Source: Cycas panzhihuaensis (Eukaryota; Cycadophyta). From it: DNA of 64,000 bases. The stretch spans positions 185,573,741-185,637,740 of the forward strand of contig CM041465.1 of the NCBI GenBank assembly GCA_023213395.1, written 5' to 3'. Below the pieces are notes generated by a model, which was not told the DNA's origin, searched no databases, and saw nothing but the letters and a program-made list of their open reading frames with translations. Positions 33,627 through 45,680 of this stretch are shown piece by piece (the stretch's first letter is position 1; each line of letters starts with the position of its first letter). The position numbers were made by a program, and so were the translations under genes.

Positions 33627-36076
33627 TGTTTCCCGACTCGGGAATGGACTCGAGATGCATCGGCGCAGTTTGTTCAAATATATTCTCTTACTTTTCTTGC
33701 CTTGGTTTGATTAAGGTTATTTAGAGTAGATTGTTTGACATATGCACCTTGCGCATTGCTTGGCCGCTTGCTCATAATGCATGTGCCTACGGCACGCCCT
33801 CAGCCTATGACGACTCACAATGGGGTATTCCTCGTGAATCTTGCATCCGTATGGCGCCTGACCACCCACAGTGTCTCCACGGTCCTGCAGGATGTTTACA
33901 TCGTTTATTTGCTCATGCTATGGCATATCGCTGTGTTGCGATCCTTTCTAAGTTCGATCTAATCCTTAGTTAGGACTCTTTGCGTTGTTTTGGGTACTTG
34001 CCTTTGCTGGGCAACCCTCGGTGATCGACTCTTGTTTAGCCTCTGTTTTTCCTCAAAACACAGTATTTACGCTCTTTTTCTTTGTTTTAGTTTCGAGGTT
34101 GATCTGCGGTAAACTTAGCGGTACCACGAGTTTGGCGGTACCACGTAGTTTGCCGGTGTGTATTTGAAATTTAAAAAGAGAACCACGTGTGATTTCCACT
34201 TTTTCGCGAAACTACCACGTGGCTTCATTCGATTGGAGACGCCCTGACATCCCCAACGTTCACTTGTGAACAGGGGATAAAGGGAATTTTCCTCCCATTT
34301 TCAGGACTTTTGGCCCATTTTTCAAACTCCCAAGAAGAATTTCTAAAACTTTACAGGAAAACACACGGAAAACAAATAACTTCATACACGAATCGGAGAA
34401 GGTGAAGTGGGATGCCATCAGCTAGATTTTGCAGGCCATTCTTTGCCCCTCTTGCTTTCCACGGCTCCATCCTTCCTGCAGGTGCTCAAGGATTCAAGGG
34501 CCTTCTTCACTCAAAAAGCTGTCTCAAGGATCAACTCCAAAGCTCCAAGCTTGTAAAGACCTTCCTTGACCATACCCTTGCAAGAACTACTCATAACCAG
34601 CCTCTGTTTGCTATCTATTGCTACTGTTCCAAGTGGAAAAGTACATGCTTAATCTCCCATACAAGGTACTTCTTGGTTTTTTTACTTGCAACTTCTTGTT
34701 TTCTCCTTACAACTCTCTAGTTTTTACTAGCAAGTAGTCCATTCATTTCTTTTCTATTTTGCCTCTTTTACTTCTAAATGAAAGTGATCATCGCTACCCA
34801 TAGCTATCCCATAGTGCTACCCTAAATTAGAGCTACTTTCCGGTGTTTCCTTGGAGCCCTCCATTTCTCTAAGCTCTCTTTACTCTTTCCTTAGTTAGCC
34901 GGTCTGGCGTATACACGAGGATTCGAGGGAGGTAGGCGGGGTTAGTCCCCCATTCTTAGTCCTTCTCCCCAAGGGTTCCGTCCCTTGTCCTCTTCCCCTT
35001 GCCATACACGCTTTCTCAAGGAGCGAGTTAAAGAAGTTTAGGGATTTTGTTAGGGCATCTGGCCGGCCTAAGATAACCCGCCTCCACCTTGTTACCATCG
35101 GTGTTTCCTTCCCAAACTCGTGGAGATCTCTCGTGGGTGAGTTAGCCATCCGAGGCTATACTCGATTCTATTTCGTGTCTTTGTGGTATATGGCGGTGTG
35201 AGAGTTTCTCGTACACTTTTATTTCATTTGCTACATTCTAATGCATAGTTTAGTTCTTAGTTTGATTGATCTCAATTTATATACATATACATATATCTCT
35301 TAGTGTATCTTGTAGCCTCTCTTGGGGAAGGTGCCTTTTCCTTACTTGTCTATAGGATCGCGTGTTGGCGTAGTGGTGCGTGGGGCGAGCTCGTTCTTTG
35401 GTTAGCCCTTGCGGTATTCCTCTTTCTTAGTTTCAAGCTCCTTTTCAGTTCCTTTCGTTTCATCTAGTTTTGCATGCTCAAGGGGAGGTAAGTGGATCCC
35501 TCTACCATCATCGATCGGTTGCATGCGCGGAGAAAGGAGAAAGAAGGAGCGCGACTTAGAGAGACGAGCCACACCTCCACCCGACCTTGGGATCCAGTAT
35601 TCCTCTCGTTTCCCTCGTATTTCCTTTTACACTATTTCTTTTCTTTTGCATTTGTCGAATAGATAAGAAAAGATAAAAGAACATAAAGGATAAAAGGGAA
35701 AAACATTTATTTTCTTGCACTATTTTCTTGCTTTACATAGCATAGCATAGATAGCCCATTTGTATCGTGCAGAGCCCCTTTTGTCGCACCTTTTGCCATA
35801 TCCGCTTGCATATTGGATTAGTTGCCCTTGTCTTCGTTGCCTTCTCATTACCTTGAGAAGATGCAAGCACGAGGCGTTCCTTTCCTTCCGGCCATCCGAA
35901 GGGTAGGAAGGTCTCATTTTGCAGTTACACCGGAAACAACCGGGCACCTTGCGATCATAAACACACTCGGCCAAGACGGACGTCTGCGGTGAGATCCTCA
36001 TTGCCTAGCTTAGTTAGCATAGTGCCCTTTTATATCCCTTTGCTAGGCGTAGGATCACGCCCGTGGCGGCGTTTCA
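33627..36076 (+). repeat. 5' LTR of element B (2450 bp)
   Basis: Starts TGTTTCCCGACTCGGGAATG and ends GGCGGCGTTTCA, one base before the primer site. A GC-rich regulatory-looking part at about 34100-34160 contains AAACTTAGCGGTACC, the same motif as half of the internal palindrome at 45575. A GGGATAAAGGG near 34273 and ATATACATATACATATAT near 35280 are AT-rich elements shared with the 3' LTR. Its match to the 3' LTR is high but interrupted by many one- or two-base gaps. Confidence 0.93.
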
Positions 36077-36077
36077 C

Positions 36078-36095
36078 TGGCGACCATCTTGGGTA
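36078..36095 (+). other. Primer-binding site of element B
   Basis: TGGCGACCATCTTGGGTA begins 1 bp after the LTR. The TGG at the start pairs with the CCA end of a tRNA. Tat/Ogre elements often use TGGCGAC-type sites; an arginine tRNA is possible but I cannot verify which. Confidence 0.7.
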
Positions 36096-36942
36096 GCGCG
36101 ATGAGGAGCTAAATTCGATTTCCCTTCTTGTCGGTGTTCTTGCCTCTAGGTAGTTTCGCATTAGTGTTTTCGGTTGGGCAACCCCAACGTGCACCTTCAC
36201 TTTCCTTCTTGTTCCTTTTTGTTTCTTCTAACAACGCCGCATGGCGTTGCATGTGACGTTCTCGCGTTGCTTGTGAGGTTTCGCCATTGCTAGAAGACCA
36301 ATCGCCTTGTTCCCTTAAGTCGTCGATCCCGTTTCGACAATAGAAGGTTACCCGTCCGATTGGGCTTACCATACTATGGTTTCGGAACTCAAGAGTTCCC
36401 GCATCTGTTAGAATCGCCCATGAGGGCAATGATTCCATCTACAATCGATGACCAATTCCATCCTAATGACTTTCATCCTTCCGCTCATGTAGCGGAAGAT
36501 TGACTCCTCACGAGACTCGCCATCCCACGGGTGAGCCTTACGAGGCGTCCGAGATCCCCTACTTTCGAGATCCGTCGAGTTCGTATGGCTATGGGGATAC
36601 CCTCCTGCCGCGTAGTCGAGGCGATTAGCGAGTACTTCAACAACTCGGCCGGTAGCATCCCGGATGGTTTGAAGAAGTGTTGCGCAATGTAGCATCTTCC
36701 TCATCCATCCACATGCCTTCTGACGATTGATGTTTACGCTCGCGCACTCGTCCTATCTGGTGTCTACCGGCTCCTAGGGCAAGCGTTGCCGCTTTGTTCT
36801 AGCGTGGTCTTACTTCTTGGGACCCACTCGTGGCATGTCCTTGCCCCAACTTGGGGTCGACATGCCACTCCCGAGTCAACGCATGCTTGCCGAATGTGGC
36901 ACATGCGTTCCCTAAGAAACCTCGAGGTCCTACTAGTGTCAC
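36096..36942 (+). pseudogene. Leader and gag N-terminal region of element B, unreadable
   Basis: No open frame of useful length. By position it holds the leader and the start of gag. The real gag start codon was not identified; candidate ATGs near 36373 and 36421 soon meet stops. Confidence 0.5.
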
Positions 36943-37641
36943 TTGATTAACTATGTAAGACCCACTCCTACATACGTTCAAAGCTCTGCTGGTGGTCCTT
37001 CCCTTTACGTGCCCCCAGGTTACACGTCTCAACCTTGGGGGCAAGCTAGGGGAAACCATCTTCCTGTTTATGGGGTGGACCCGTTGCATCCATATGGGGT
37101 TGCACCACCTACGGGTGGCCCATATAGGCAAAGCCCAGTCCCTCACCCTTCGTTTCCATCGTCTAGCGCAACTCCCGTTGTTGCGTCATCGCAAGGGAGC
37201 ATACCTCCTTTCGAGCATTTACCCATAACCCCTTTCCAACAGGCGTTTCCCCAAGGAGGGATGGGTTTACCACCCCATCCATTCCTTTACTGGGTTGTCG
37301 ATCCATTAGCCCAAGCGAGGATGCGTCCTTTCGTGGACTATAGGTTGACACCATTGTCTGTTGAGGCGCTAAGGACTAACCTGCGGCCTCACCCTCCTGA
37401 AGTTCCCAAATTCGACGGAACTTCATCGCAAGACCCAACCGAGCATGTACGCAGTTTCTCTATGGCGTGCATTGATTATTGGGCTTACGACCATATCCTT
37501 ATGAAGCTTTTTCTACGGTCCTTGCAGGGCGACGCCCTCAAGTGGTTTTACCGCCTTCCCGCTCATTCGATTTCTTCATTCCAGCAATTGGTGGATGAGT
37601 TCGTCAATTATTTTGGCGTAGCAGCCCATTCGAAAGCGTAA
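36943..37641 (+). pseudogene. Gag of element B, main part
   Basis: Gag builds the particle that packages the RNA. The 232-residue frame begins with a proline/glycine/serine-rich region (residues about 5-130). The retrotransposon gag core follows: VPKFDGTSSQDPTEHVRSFS, then LFLRSLQGDALKWFYRLPAH and SSFQQLVDEFVNYF. It stops at TAA 37639-37641. The homologous core continues in another frame from the overlapping ATG at 37641 (TAATG). In a working copy the two parts should be one frame, so this is most simply a frameshift. Confidence 0.85.
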
Positions 37642-37865
37642 TGAAGGCGCTTATGTTGCTTAAACAAGGTCACGGACGAGATGAGCGTGACTTTGTGCGA
37701 CGCTTTCACGATCTTCTTCACTCTACCAAGGCCACGTTGCCTGAGGAGTTGAAGCGAGATCTCTTCGTCAACGCACTTCGTCCCGAAGTGCATGTAGAAG
37801 TCCTCAAGATGGGGGCAACTACATGTGACTCCGCGATTCACGTGCTTGGCATTGGAGGCTATTGA
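37641..37865 (+). pseudogene. Gag of element B, continuation
   Basis: MLLKQGHGRDERDFVRRFHD, DLFVNALRPEVH and so on complete the gag core helices in the next frame. It breaks again near 37865, after which short blocks such as KETKPSRPTRSTSHPGE can still be followed. Confidence 0.8.
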
Positions 37866-38163
37866 GATCCAAGTGGACTCAAGAAACCTCCTAAGCCCTC
37901 ACAACGCCGTCGGAGGCGCCTCCTCTAGTGAAGGAAACCAAACCTTCGCGACCTACTAGGTCCACCTCTCATCCAGGCGAGAGGACCCTAGATCCTCTTA
38001 CCTCTTATTCGCTCATTTGAGAGCATGATGAAGGAGCTAAAACTCCAACCTCCTTCATCGCCGACCTCCCATAAACCTCGCTCAGAGGCTTCTCATGCGA
38101 TACCCCCAAAGGGGTAACACCCAGCCTTCTCAGGCAAGGAGGAGCAATCCTCCCCTTGAGAAG

Positions 38164-38226
38164 AGGTGGTGTTCCATCCACGGGGAGTGTTTCCATGACG
38201 ACGATGCGCGTTGTCGGGCACAACAC
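38164..38226 (+). pseudogene. Zinc-knuckle-like motif of element B gag
   Basis: RWCSIHGECFHDDDARCRAQ. Tat-type gag ends with a knuckle of the form WC.FH...GH....C; here the Cys and His positions are mostly present in an altered spacing. It would bind the genomic RNA. Window position 1 of element A aligns just after this motif. Confidence 0.5.
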
Positions 38227-38804
38227 CACGCGACGCCCGCCGGCGGTCGTCCCTAAGCGGGCATCGAGGCCTAACCTCGATCAACCCATTCATAGAGACC
38301 CGTTCCCCAAACATCGGGGAACGTGGTCGTGATGTTCAAAGAAAGGAACAATCGAATTGGGATAGGTCCCCGATTCTCGCCTTCGCATGGCGAGAGGGAA
38401 GGGTATGCGAAGGTCGCCTTCCCTTCACGCTCCCACCGTGCTCCATCACCTTCACGGTCCCGTAATAAGGGAAAGAAGGTGATCCAAATGCTCGAGACCA
38501 CTCCTCTTTACGCGTTAACCTGGTCTCAAGCCGCGAAGGAGGCAACGGGTGCCTCTGCGTCTACCTCGCAACTCGATCCCCCCTGGAAGTTGTTCCTCCC
38601 GGAGATCCCCTGCACTTCCCAAGAGCATTCCCGTCTGCCCCAGTCGATTTGACTTTAGGAGAGCCCTTACCCAACCCACAGGGAGGGGTAAGCCCTTCTC
38701 CGTAGTCGAAGAGCTTCTCACTGTGGCTGCCGGGATGTCCATCATGGACGTCTTGAGAAGTTGCCCTGAGCAACGAGCGCTCCTTTTGGAAGCTCTAGGA
38801 TCGA

Positions 38805-39683
38805 ATGATACGTCCATTCACGCCTTGGGCACAACCCAAAGCCCGGGCAGTTATCTCCTTCGATCCTAGAGATCTTCCGTGTCTAGTGGAAGGGCAGCGG
38901 TGGAACTTCCCTTTCACCATCACCATAGATACTCCCGATTGCACGTTGCGGAGAACCGTCGTGGACAACGGTTCTTCCGTCAACGCCATGCCTTTGCGCG
39001 TTATGCAAGAGCTTGGCGTCTCCGCCTTGGAACCCGTTCCATGGCGTTGTCAGGGTTATGACGGTAGCGAGAAGACTCCCTTAGGATCTGTCTCGATACC
39101 CCTTACCCTCGAGGACAAGACTGTCGTTACTGGCATCGTCGTCCTCGATGTTGACGTTGATTACAACTTGCTTCTGGGTCGACCATGGCTTGACCAAATG
39201 GGAGCCGTGTGTTCTACCCGTTGGGGGCAACTTAAATTTATCCATAATGGACAAATGAAGGTTGTCTCCCGCGAGCAATCGCTCGCCAAACCAGCTAGGC
39301 CCTCTGCTCAGGCAAGCCATGGCCATACGAAGGGAAACAAACGCCCTTCCGACCATGCCTCGGCTTGCTCCATTGGAATCCCCGATTCCTCTTACCGAGA
39401 AGAAGATCCCACACCTTCTTCTCCTGGTTTGACGCGCTTCGCCCCCATTGGTGTCAGGAGCTATGGATATCTCACCGTGTTTGAAGACGATGGGTCCCAT
39501 AGTGAGGATGAGGACTGTTCTCACCCAGTTTCATTCCTCCGCACTAGTGTGGGGCATCCTCCTAGTCCTAGGTTTCCTCCTATGACCCCTTTTGTTGTGG
39601 AGCCTGGTCATTTCACATGTCACATGACATTACGCATGTTGATCATCACGTTCACGGCTCTTACGTCTCGTCACCTCACATAG
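38805..39683 (+). pseudogene. Protease and linker of element B
   Basis: The 292-residue open frame contains RTVVDNGSSVNAMPL (catalytic Asp residue 54, codon 38964), then YNLLLGRPWLDQMGAVCS, the conserved end of retropepsin (LGRPWL). The remaining 180 residues are an acidic, serine/proline-rich linker (SHSEDEDCSHPVSF) toward RT. The protease itself looks intact, better than in A. The ATG is internal to the gag-pol frame. Confidence 0.85.
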
Positions 39684-40014
39684 GTGACGATGTCAAGAGT
39701 TCCCCTCTTGCCTCTCCTTGATCCTCCTTCTAATCTCTTACGGATGATGGGCAGTCCCCAGGCCATACCGGTCCTACCACTCTCGCGCCATCTTGCGCCT
39801 CGTCTGCTCGGGTCATCCATGGGGTGGACTACTTCGAAGACGATGAGGCTTTTCTGGAACACTTAGCTAGTTCCATTACGAGTTTGCCTCCGGTCACCAC
39901 AAGCGTGGCCACGGAAGGTCCTAGCGATTGGGTCCCCATTAGGCGACTCAATCCCTCTTCCATCTCCTCCCTTAGGTCGATCTTACCCCCCTCCATTTCG
40001 AGGAGGGGAATGCC

Positions 40015-41430
40015 ATGTGCATGGGGGCAACTCAGGACATAGTCCTTGCCTCGGACAAGGTCATCAAGGTAGGAGCAGAATGTACTCCTGACGAAGTGAG
40101 GGAATACTCCCTCATGTTCCAGAAATTCCACGATGTATTCACATGGGACTACTCGGACATGAAGGGCATTGACCCCTCCATCGTCACGCATAACCTTGAC
40201 CTTTCTTGGCCTTTCGCCCGTGTGTCGAAGCGGCATCCCTTCACCCGAAGCTTTTAGTTGCCGTTAAGATGGAAGTTAAGAAGCTTCTGGACGCGGGACT
40301 CATTTCCTCCATCGATTACCCTAAGTGGGTATCGAATATCGTTCCCGTTGCTAAGAAGAATGGGACCATTCGTATTTGTGTCGATTTTCGCGACATAAAC
40401 AACGCTTGTCCTAAGGACAACTTTCCTCTTCCTTTCATCGATCAAATAATCGATCGTGCATGCCAGATTGAGTTATATCCTTGATGGATGGCTTCTCCGG
40501 CTATAACCAGATTCAAATTTCTCCCGAAGACCGCCATAAGACGGCCTTCACTATGCCATGGGGTACCTTTGGTTACAAGGCAATGCCCTTTGGTCTTAAG
40601 AATGCAGGGGCTACTTATCAAAGAGCCATGCATTTTATCTTTCATGACCTCATCAACAATACGTTGGAGGTCTTCATGGACGATATGATGGGCCTTTCTG
40701 GTTCCGGGCCTATCATCCCTCCGACTTCAGCGCCATCTTCACAAGATGCCAAATACCATGTTAGTCTAAACTTGCTGAAATGCGCGTTTGCCGTCACTTC
40801 GAGCCAAACTCTTAGGTTTCCTTGTGTCCCAACAAGGAATCCAAATCTATCCGGGAAAAAGTCAAGGCAATCCTTGACATGCCGCTAGGACCCAATGATG
40901 ATTAAGTCGTTTCTAGGCGGGCTTGGTTTCTTAAGGCATTTTTGGCGATTTCGCCATAAGCGTCAAGCCTTTTATGAACCTATTGAAGAAAGGAGCCCCT
41001 TTTTATGCAGTGGACAAGACCCAAAAGGCCTTTGTAGGACTCAAGGAAGCCCTCATTTTCGCCCCTACGGCGGCATCTCCTCGCTTTGATAGGCCCTTCA
41101 TCCTATACACCTCGACAGCCAGCAGATCCACAGGTGCAATGCTTGCGGGGAGGATGATTCGGGGAACCGAAAAGGCCATTTATTTCATCGATCGCACTCT
41201 TGTTGCCACGAATTGAATTATCCCAGAAAGGAATGCCTCTCCTTGGTCCATGCGACCAAGAAGTTCGAGCATTACTTGCTTGGTATCGACCAAGGTGATC
41301 ATTCAATCGATCCCTTGCGTTGTTACTTAGATTCGGTTGTGGACGGTGGGCGGGACGTTGGTAGTCCTACTTCAAGAGTTTGACTTGCAGTCGTCAGCGG
41401 AAGTCGAAGAAGGGAATGATAGTAGCAGAG
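40015..41430 (+). pseudogene. RT and Ty3-type RNase H of element B
   Basis: RT blocks: KMEVKKLLDAGLISSIDYPK, NGTIRICVDFRDINNACPK, MMDGFSGYNQIQISPEDRH, AMPFGLKNAGATYQRAMHF and EVFMDDMMG (Asp codons 40679-40684). A frame change near 40230 and another near 40470 break it. The connection and RNase H (about 40895-41430) are badly broken: LYTSTASRSTGAML is visible, but the following blocks are scattered over frames with a stop at 41214. RT is more readable than RNase H. Confidence 0.85.
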
Positions 41431-42776
41431 CAATTAGTCGATGCTGTCATTCCCAACGCGAGTGGCGTTCCTGTTGACGACTCTTTCCCGGACGAGTCTA
41501 TTATGACCATCCAAGATGCTTCTCCTCACCCACTCGCTGACAGCGAGTGGTATGGTGACATTGTGCGATATCTGACTCAGCAAGAGTATCGCCCTGAAGC
41601 CAGTAACAAAGTTAGGTCGCGTATCCGCGCCACTGCTAGGCAATACTTCCTCATAGATGAAGTGTTGTACAAGAGATCTTTCGACGGGATCACCTTCATT
41701 GCGTCGCTCCCCGAAGCAAACCAAATACTCCGTGAATGCCACCATGGCATTTGTGGGGGCCACTTTAGGGGCCAATCCATGGCCCAAAGGATCCTTCATA
41801 TGGGCTATTACCGTCAGTCCTTGTTCAAGGATGCCCACGCTTGTGCCCTTAGATGTCGTCGTTGTCGAGCACGCCAATGTCTCTCACATACCGTCGAGGC
41901 ATTGCACCCTATCGTGTCTCTGTGGCCCTTTTCTCAATGGGGTTTAGACCTCATCGGGGCTATATCACTGCCATCTTCCACACAACACAAATACATCTTA
42001 ACACTCTTGAATACTTCACTAAATGGGCGAGGCAATCCCCACATCCACTACCCTGGCAAGATGATAGCCACCTTCGTCTACCCGGCATATTATCTATCAT
42101 TTCGAAATTCCAGATGTCCTAATTATGGATAATGGAACTTCCTTTTGTAATAAGGAAATGGACAAATTGTGCGAGAAATTCAAGATCTCGCACAAGACGT
42201 CATCCTTATTACCCCAAGTGAATGGGCAAGTTGAATCTTTCAACAAAATGCTCGTCGGCATCTTAAAGCAAACCCTCGCCCAGCCTCAAAGAGACTGGCA
42301 TGACCAACTCCATTCCGCTCTATGGGCTTATCGTACTTCCATCACTTGACTCTGGAATGACCCCATTCTCGTTAGTCTACGGAATCGAGGTGATACTCCT
42401 ACTGGAAGTAGAGGTCCCCTCTCTTCGGGTTTCTCTTCGAGGCCTCATTGACGAGGAGTCTATTCGCCATGAGCTCGCCTCCTAGACCTTGAAGCCACGG
42501 ATGAGAAGCGCTTAGCGGCTTATCATGCGAACCTTGCTTGAAGCTTGCAAAGGACACACGACAAACGTCTTCGTGCTCGTCCTTTGTGTCCCAGGGACCA
42601 CGTCCTCAAATTGGAGTATCTCTACGATCGCTTGGCCAAATTCGGGCCCACATGGGTAGGCCCTTAAATGCGTTCTCGAAAGCCACGATAACGGCGCATA
42701 CAGGATCGCCACCTTAGACGGCTTGGAATTTGAGAAAGCAGTCAACGGAAACTTCCTCAAGAAATTTTACGCGTGA
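41431..42776 (+). pseudogene. Integrase of element B
   Basis: A 250-residue frame (41380-42132) starts with the tether (KGMIVAEQLVDAV) and runs through HHGICGGHF and CRRCRARQ to WPFSQWGLDLIGAIS, which keeps the Gln codon that is a stop in A. After two shifts follow NGTSFCNKEMDKLCEKF and NGQVESFNKMLVGI (catalytic Glu). The second core Asp stands in MDNG (about 42125), where copy A has TDNG. The C-terminus ends FLKKFYA with TGA at 42774-42776, exactly as in A. Confidence 0.88.
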
Positions 42777-42797
42777 CCTTTCCGCTCTTTTTTTTGG

Positions 42798-42966
42798 CAT
42801 GCTCCGAAACGAGCCTAAACTACCATTTTAAACTGTTTCCATTCCTCCCGACCACGGGTTGAATGGCAATTTAAGGTGGATTCATGCTCCGCAATGAGCC
42901 TAAACTACCATTTTAAATTGTTCCCATTCCTCCCAACCACAGGTAGGATGGCAATTTAAGATGGAT
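42798..42966 (+). repeat. Tandem duplication of the post-integrase hairpin (B)
   Basis: Two 84-85 bp units start CATGCTCCG at 42798 and 42883. Each contains CCATTTTAAA...TTTAAGRTGG arms. Element A has one unit. The second unit has a compensated pair (AAATTG with CAATTT) relative to A (AAACTG with CAGTTT); the first unit is mismatched there. Confidence 0.85.
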
Positions 42967-43557
42967 TCTTGCTTCTTCTTCTGGTTCCTCCCGTGGAACC
43001 GTTCCCGTGTGCTCTTGGGAACCTTTGTCCTCCTATTTGGGCATCCCCCAACTAGGACGACGTTGTAGAGTATCGTCACTCCCCTCTTGTGCTGCGTTTC
43101 CTTCGCATATTCTGCTATGCTCCCCTGTGGACGTGCATGTCGCTCTATTTCTAACCTCACACCTCTCGATCGCCTCTATTTACGGTGGATGTGTGTGCTC
43201 CTGTTAGACATATAGCCATACATGGAAGGAAACACATGCATATTACAACAAAATATTAACAACAAAATTCTACATTTACAACATATTTACACTTACAGCA
43301 TATAAACATTTGCAACATACAAAAAAAAAAATTCATTTACAAAAGTAAATCATACATGTTATCTCTATCATACATGATACACACCATTTCATGTCAAAAT
43401 GGGGTTCCAATTACCCCATGTATATATATATATATCAAAAGTATCATAGTACATCATGCATGTGGGAAGCCGGGATCCTTGCGGGGGATACAATCATGTG
43501 AGTCTACATATGACCCCACAGGCCCGCTTTCCCGTCAAAACCATATATATATACATC

Positions 43558-45422
43558 TCATCTCTGCTTCTGTCCTAACCACGGGGTCCCATCCCTCGAT
43601 GCATGTGATCCCTCTCCTGGGGACCACATCCTGTGAGGCTCCTCCACAGGCCTCTGCGAGCTGCCCGCCTCGCTCCCCTTGTCCCAAGGTTGTCTCGGGG
43701 TCGTAGCCGCTGTCTGTGTGTGGGTCCGGCTCCTGCTCGACCTCGAGACCATCTGTGCTACCGATTGGTCATAAGCGGACCTAGATGCGATCCCTCTTGC
43801 CTTAGAGTCCCTCCTCATGGCTCGAACTTCTCCTCGACACCTTAAGGTGCTCCTCTGGGGCCAGCTGCGGGTCTTGCTCCCGCATCTCCTCTTAGCTCGC
43901 TCTATGTCTCCAAGGCTGGACCGTCCATGCGACTTATCCCGCCCCTGGTCATGTCGAGCTCTCATTTGCCCGGAATGCCATGCGTTCACGGGTCTCTGCG
44001 CCCGGATGTCTCGACCCTCGCCGGTGGGGCGAATGCAGATGTAGGCTCCTGCTGATCTAGGCACATCCTCCGCCTAGATGGACGGTTTCCCTACTGTAGA
44101 CACGAGGAACATCTCCTCACCATGGCCTCAACCGGTCTGCACCTTTGCTACTCTGTCAAGGCAACATCTTTGTGTGTCGATTGCATATCATCACGCATAT
44201 CGTAATGAAATGAAATTAAAAATCATGCGGATGTCAAACGACTAAGGAAAGCGGTTAGGTCTCACTGCCGTGGTCACCGGATCCTCTGTTGGGCGACATC
44301 CTCATCTCACAGCCCTCACTTGACCGCAGTGCCTCATCCTCTGGCACATCCTCTGCCTCTGCCTCATCTCTGGTAGGGACCAGCTTGACCCTCGCCTCTC
44401 CGGATCTCCTCACGCTCCGTGATCCGCATCCCAGGTCTCGGTTGTCACCTTTCGTCTCGGCTCTGATGGGCCTGCCCCTCCTATGGCAGTCCCGGATGGT
44501 CTTCTTTGCGCCCTCGATGATTGTGATGGACTGCCTCTCTTGCGGTCATGATGGCTAGCCCCATCTCCCCCGTCATCGCTATCATCGCCCCCATTGTCGT
44601 CGTCGTCGTTGCTGTTATCGTCGATGGGCGCTCCTGCTCCGCTCGCTCCGTCATCACTCTCCCACCTCACCGCTGCAGAGGGCTGCGCCATGTAGTCGCC
44701 GAGTGAGGAGGTCAAGTGATGTCGCATCAACCAACCAACGGACATGGGCCTAGTCCTCTGTCCCTCAGAGTCTCGTCTGCCACCTATGGACCATCGGGGT
44801 CCACCTCGGCTATGGGGAATGGCCCCCTGGGTGCCACTTCCACAAAGTGGTCAAAAACCGACCTTGTAACAGCGTCTTTGTAAGAAAATCCTCCTCGGCC
44901 GATCTCGATGGTGTCTGGTTGGGCGGCGAGGTTCCGCAACTAGAGTGGCCCAATCCATCCTCTCCAAGCCTCACTGCCCGTGGCGTCCACCCATCCTCCG
45001 AGGATCTCCTTGTAGTTACATTTAGGAGATCCCAGCAGAATGCATAGTAGTATAAGTTTCCTCGCCTAAGGAATCTGTGACATGAGTACTGTTTGGAGGG
45101 GGGCTCCCCTCACTCCCACTGTCGGTCCCGTGAGGCCCTGGGCGCCTCCCATGTGCTACCTCGGTCTTAGGCAGTGCTCTCAACCTCATGGGTCTCCTTG
45201 TCGCTGGTACCCCCAAGATCCGCCTGATATCCCCTAGGGTAATAGTGATGTCGCCTATCCGAGGCAAGTGGAATCGTGCCTCCTCACATCTAGTGTGACA
45301 CGATATCAAGCAGAGCTACCGATCGTCTGAACTGGAGTCTTGAGGGCCTTATGAGCCGCATCTCTTGAGTCGCCTTGTCCTCTGGTCGCCATCTCTAGGT
45401 AACTCGGAATGGACACCGACAT
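43558..45422 (-). pseudogene. Antisense PMD-like gene of element B
   Basis: Read on the minus strand from ATG at 45422 (same place as in A) to a stop at 43558. The clearest piece is CEEARFHLPRIGDITITLGD followed by IRRILGVPATR (about 45210-45290). It matches the plant mobile domain hallmark; PMD proteins of the MAIN/MAIL1 type are nuclear factors, and PMD genes are known to be linked with transposable elements. Then come SLGEETYTTMHS, an Asp-rich linker (DDNSNDDDDNGGDDSDDGGD, about 44600), a likely intron (44153-44265) and the tail SVAQMVSRSSRSRTHTQTAA. Stops and frame changes occur between blocks. The protein shared with A is evident, the exact family less so. Confidence 0.6.
44153..44265 (-). 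other. Probable intron in the antisense gene (B)
   Basis: Minus-strand donor GGCA|GTGAGACC and acceptor CCTTGACAG, 113 bp, T-rich inside. Aligns with the 109-bp interval in A, with both splice ends conserved; one exon G before the donor is missing here. Confidence 0.5.
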
Positions 45423-45574
45423 TTTCGCGGTTATCCAGTGAAAGCACTGCATTCATCAAAAGTCAGTCAAAGTCAGTCTCCTAGCAGTCATCTGGGCTCT
45501 AGCGATCATCTTGTTGGCCTTTCGGTTTTGGGGCTATTTGGCCCTTTTCTATTTTACGATTCGCCTGCGTACCG

Positions 45575-45606
45575 CTCCAAATTTAGCGGTACCGCTAAAT
45601 TTGGAG
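45575..45606. repeat. 32-bp perfect palindrome (B)
   Basis: Left half CTCCAAATTTAGCGGT, right half its exact complement, centre GGTACC. Counterpart of the inverted repeat at 7271-7302 in A. Confidence 0.95.
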
Positions 45607-45638
45607 TGGGTCCCGCGGCGATCGCTCCTCTCCAGCGA

Positions 45639-45680
45639 TACCGCGGCCAAGATCGCGGTGCCGCGATCTTGGCCGCGGTA
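45639..45680. repeat. 20-bp perfect inverted repeat, 2-bp loop (B)
   Basis: Left arm TACCGCGGCCAAGATCGCGG, loop TG, right arm its exact complement. In A the same place (7313-7352) keeps only short overlapping arms (AGCAGAT/ATCTGCT and CAAGAT/ATCTTG). Confidence 0.95.

Noticed and set aside
34412-34720. 102-residue frame in the 5' LTR of B
   Set aside because: The 3' LTR equivalent (48180-48524) has a different frame structure and A lacks it, so there is no sign of selection on a protein.
35409-35666. Short LTR open frame with a signal-peptide-like start (SSFLVSSSFSVPFVSSSF)
   Set aside because: It also occurs in the 3' LTR but shifts frame there and has no known match. Likely pyrimidine-rich LTR sequence.
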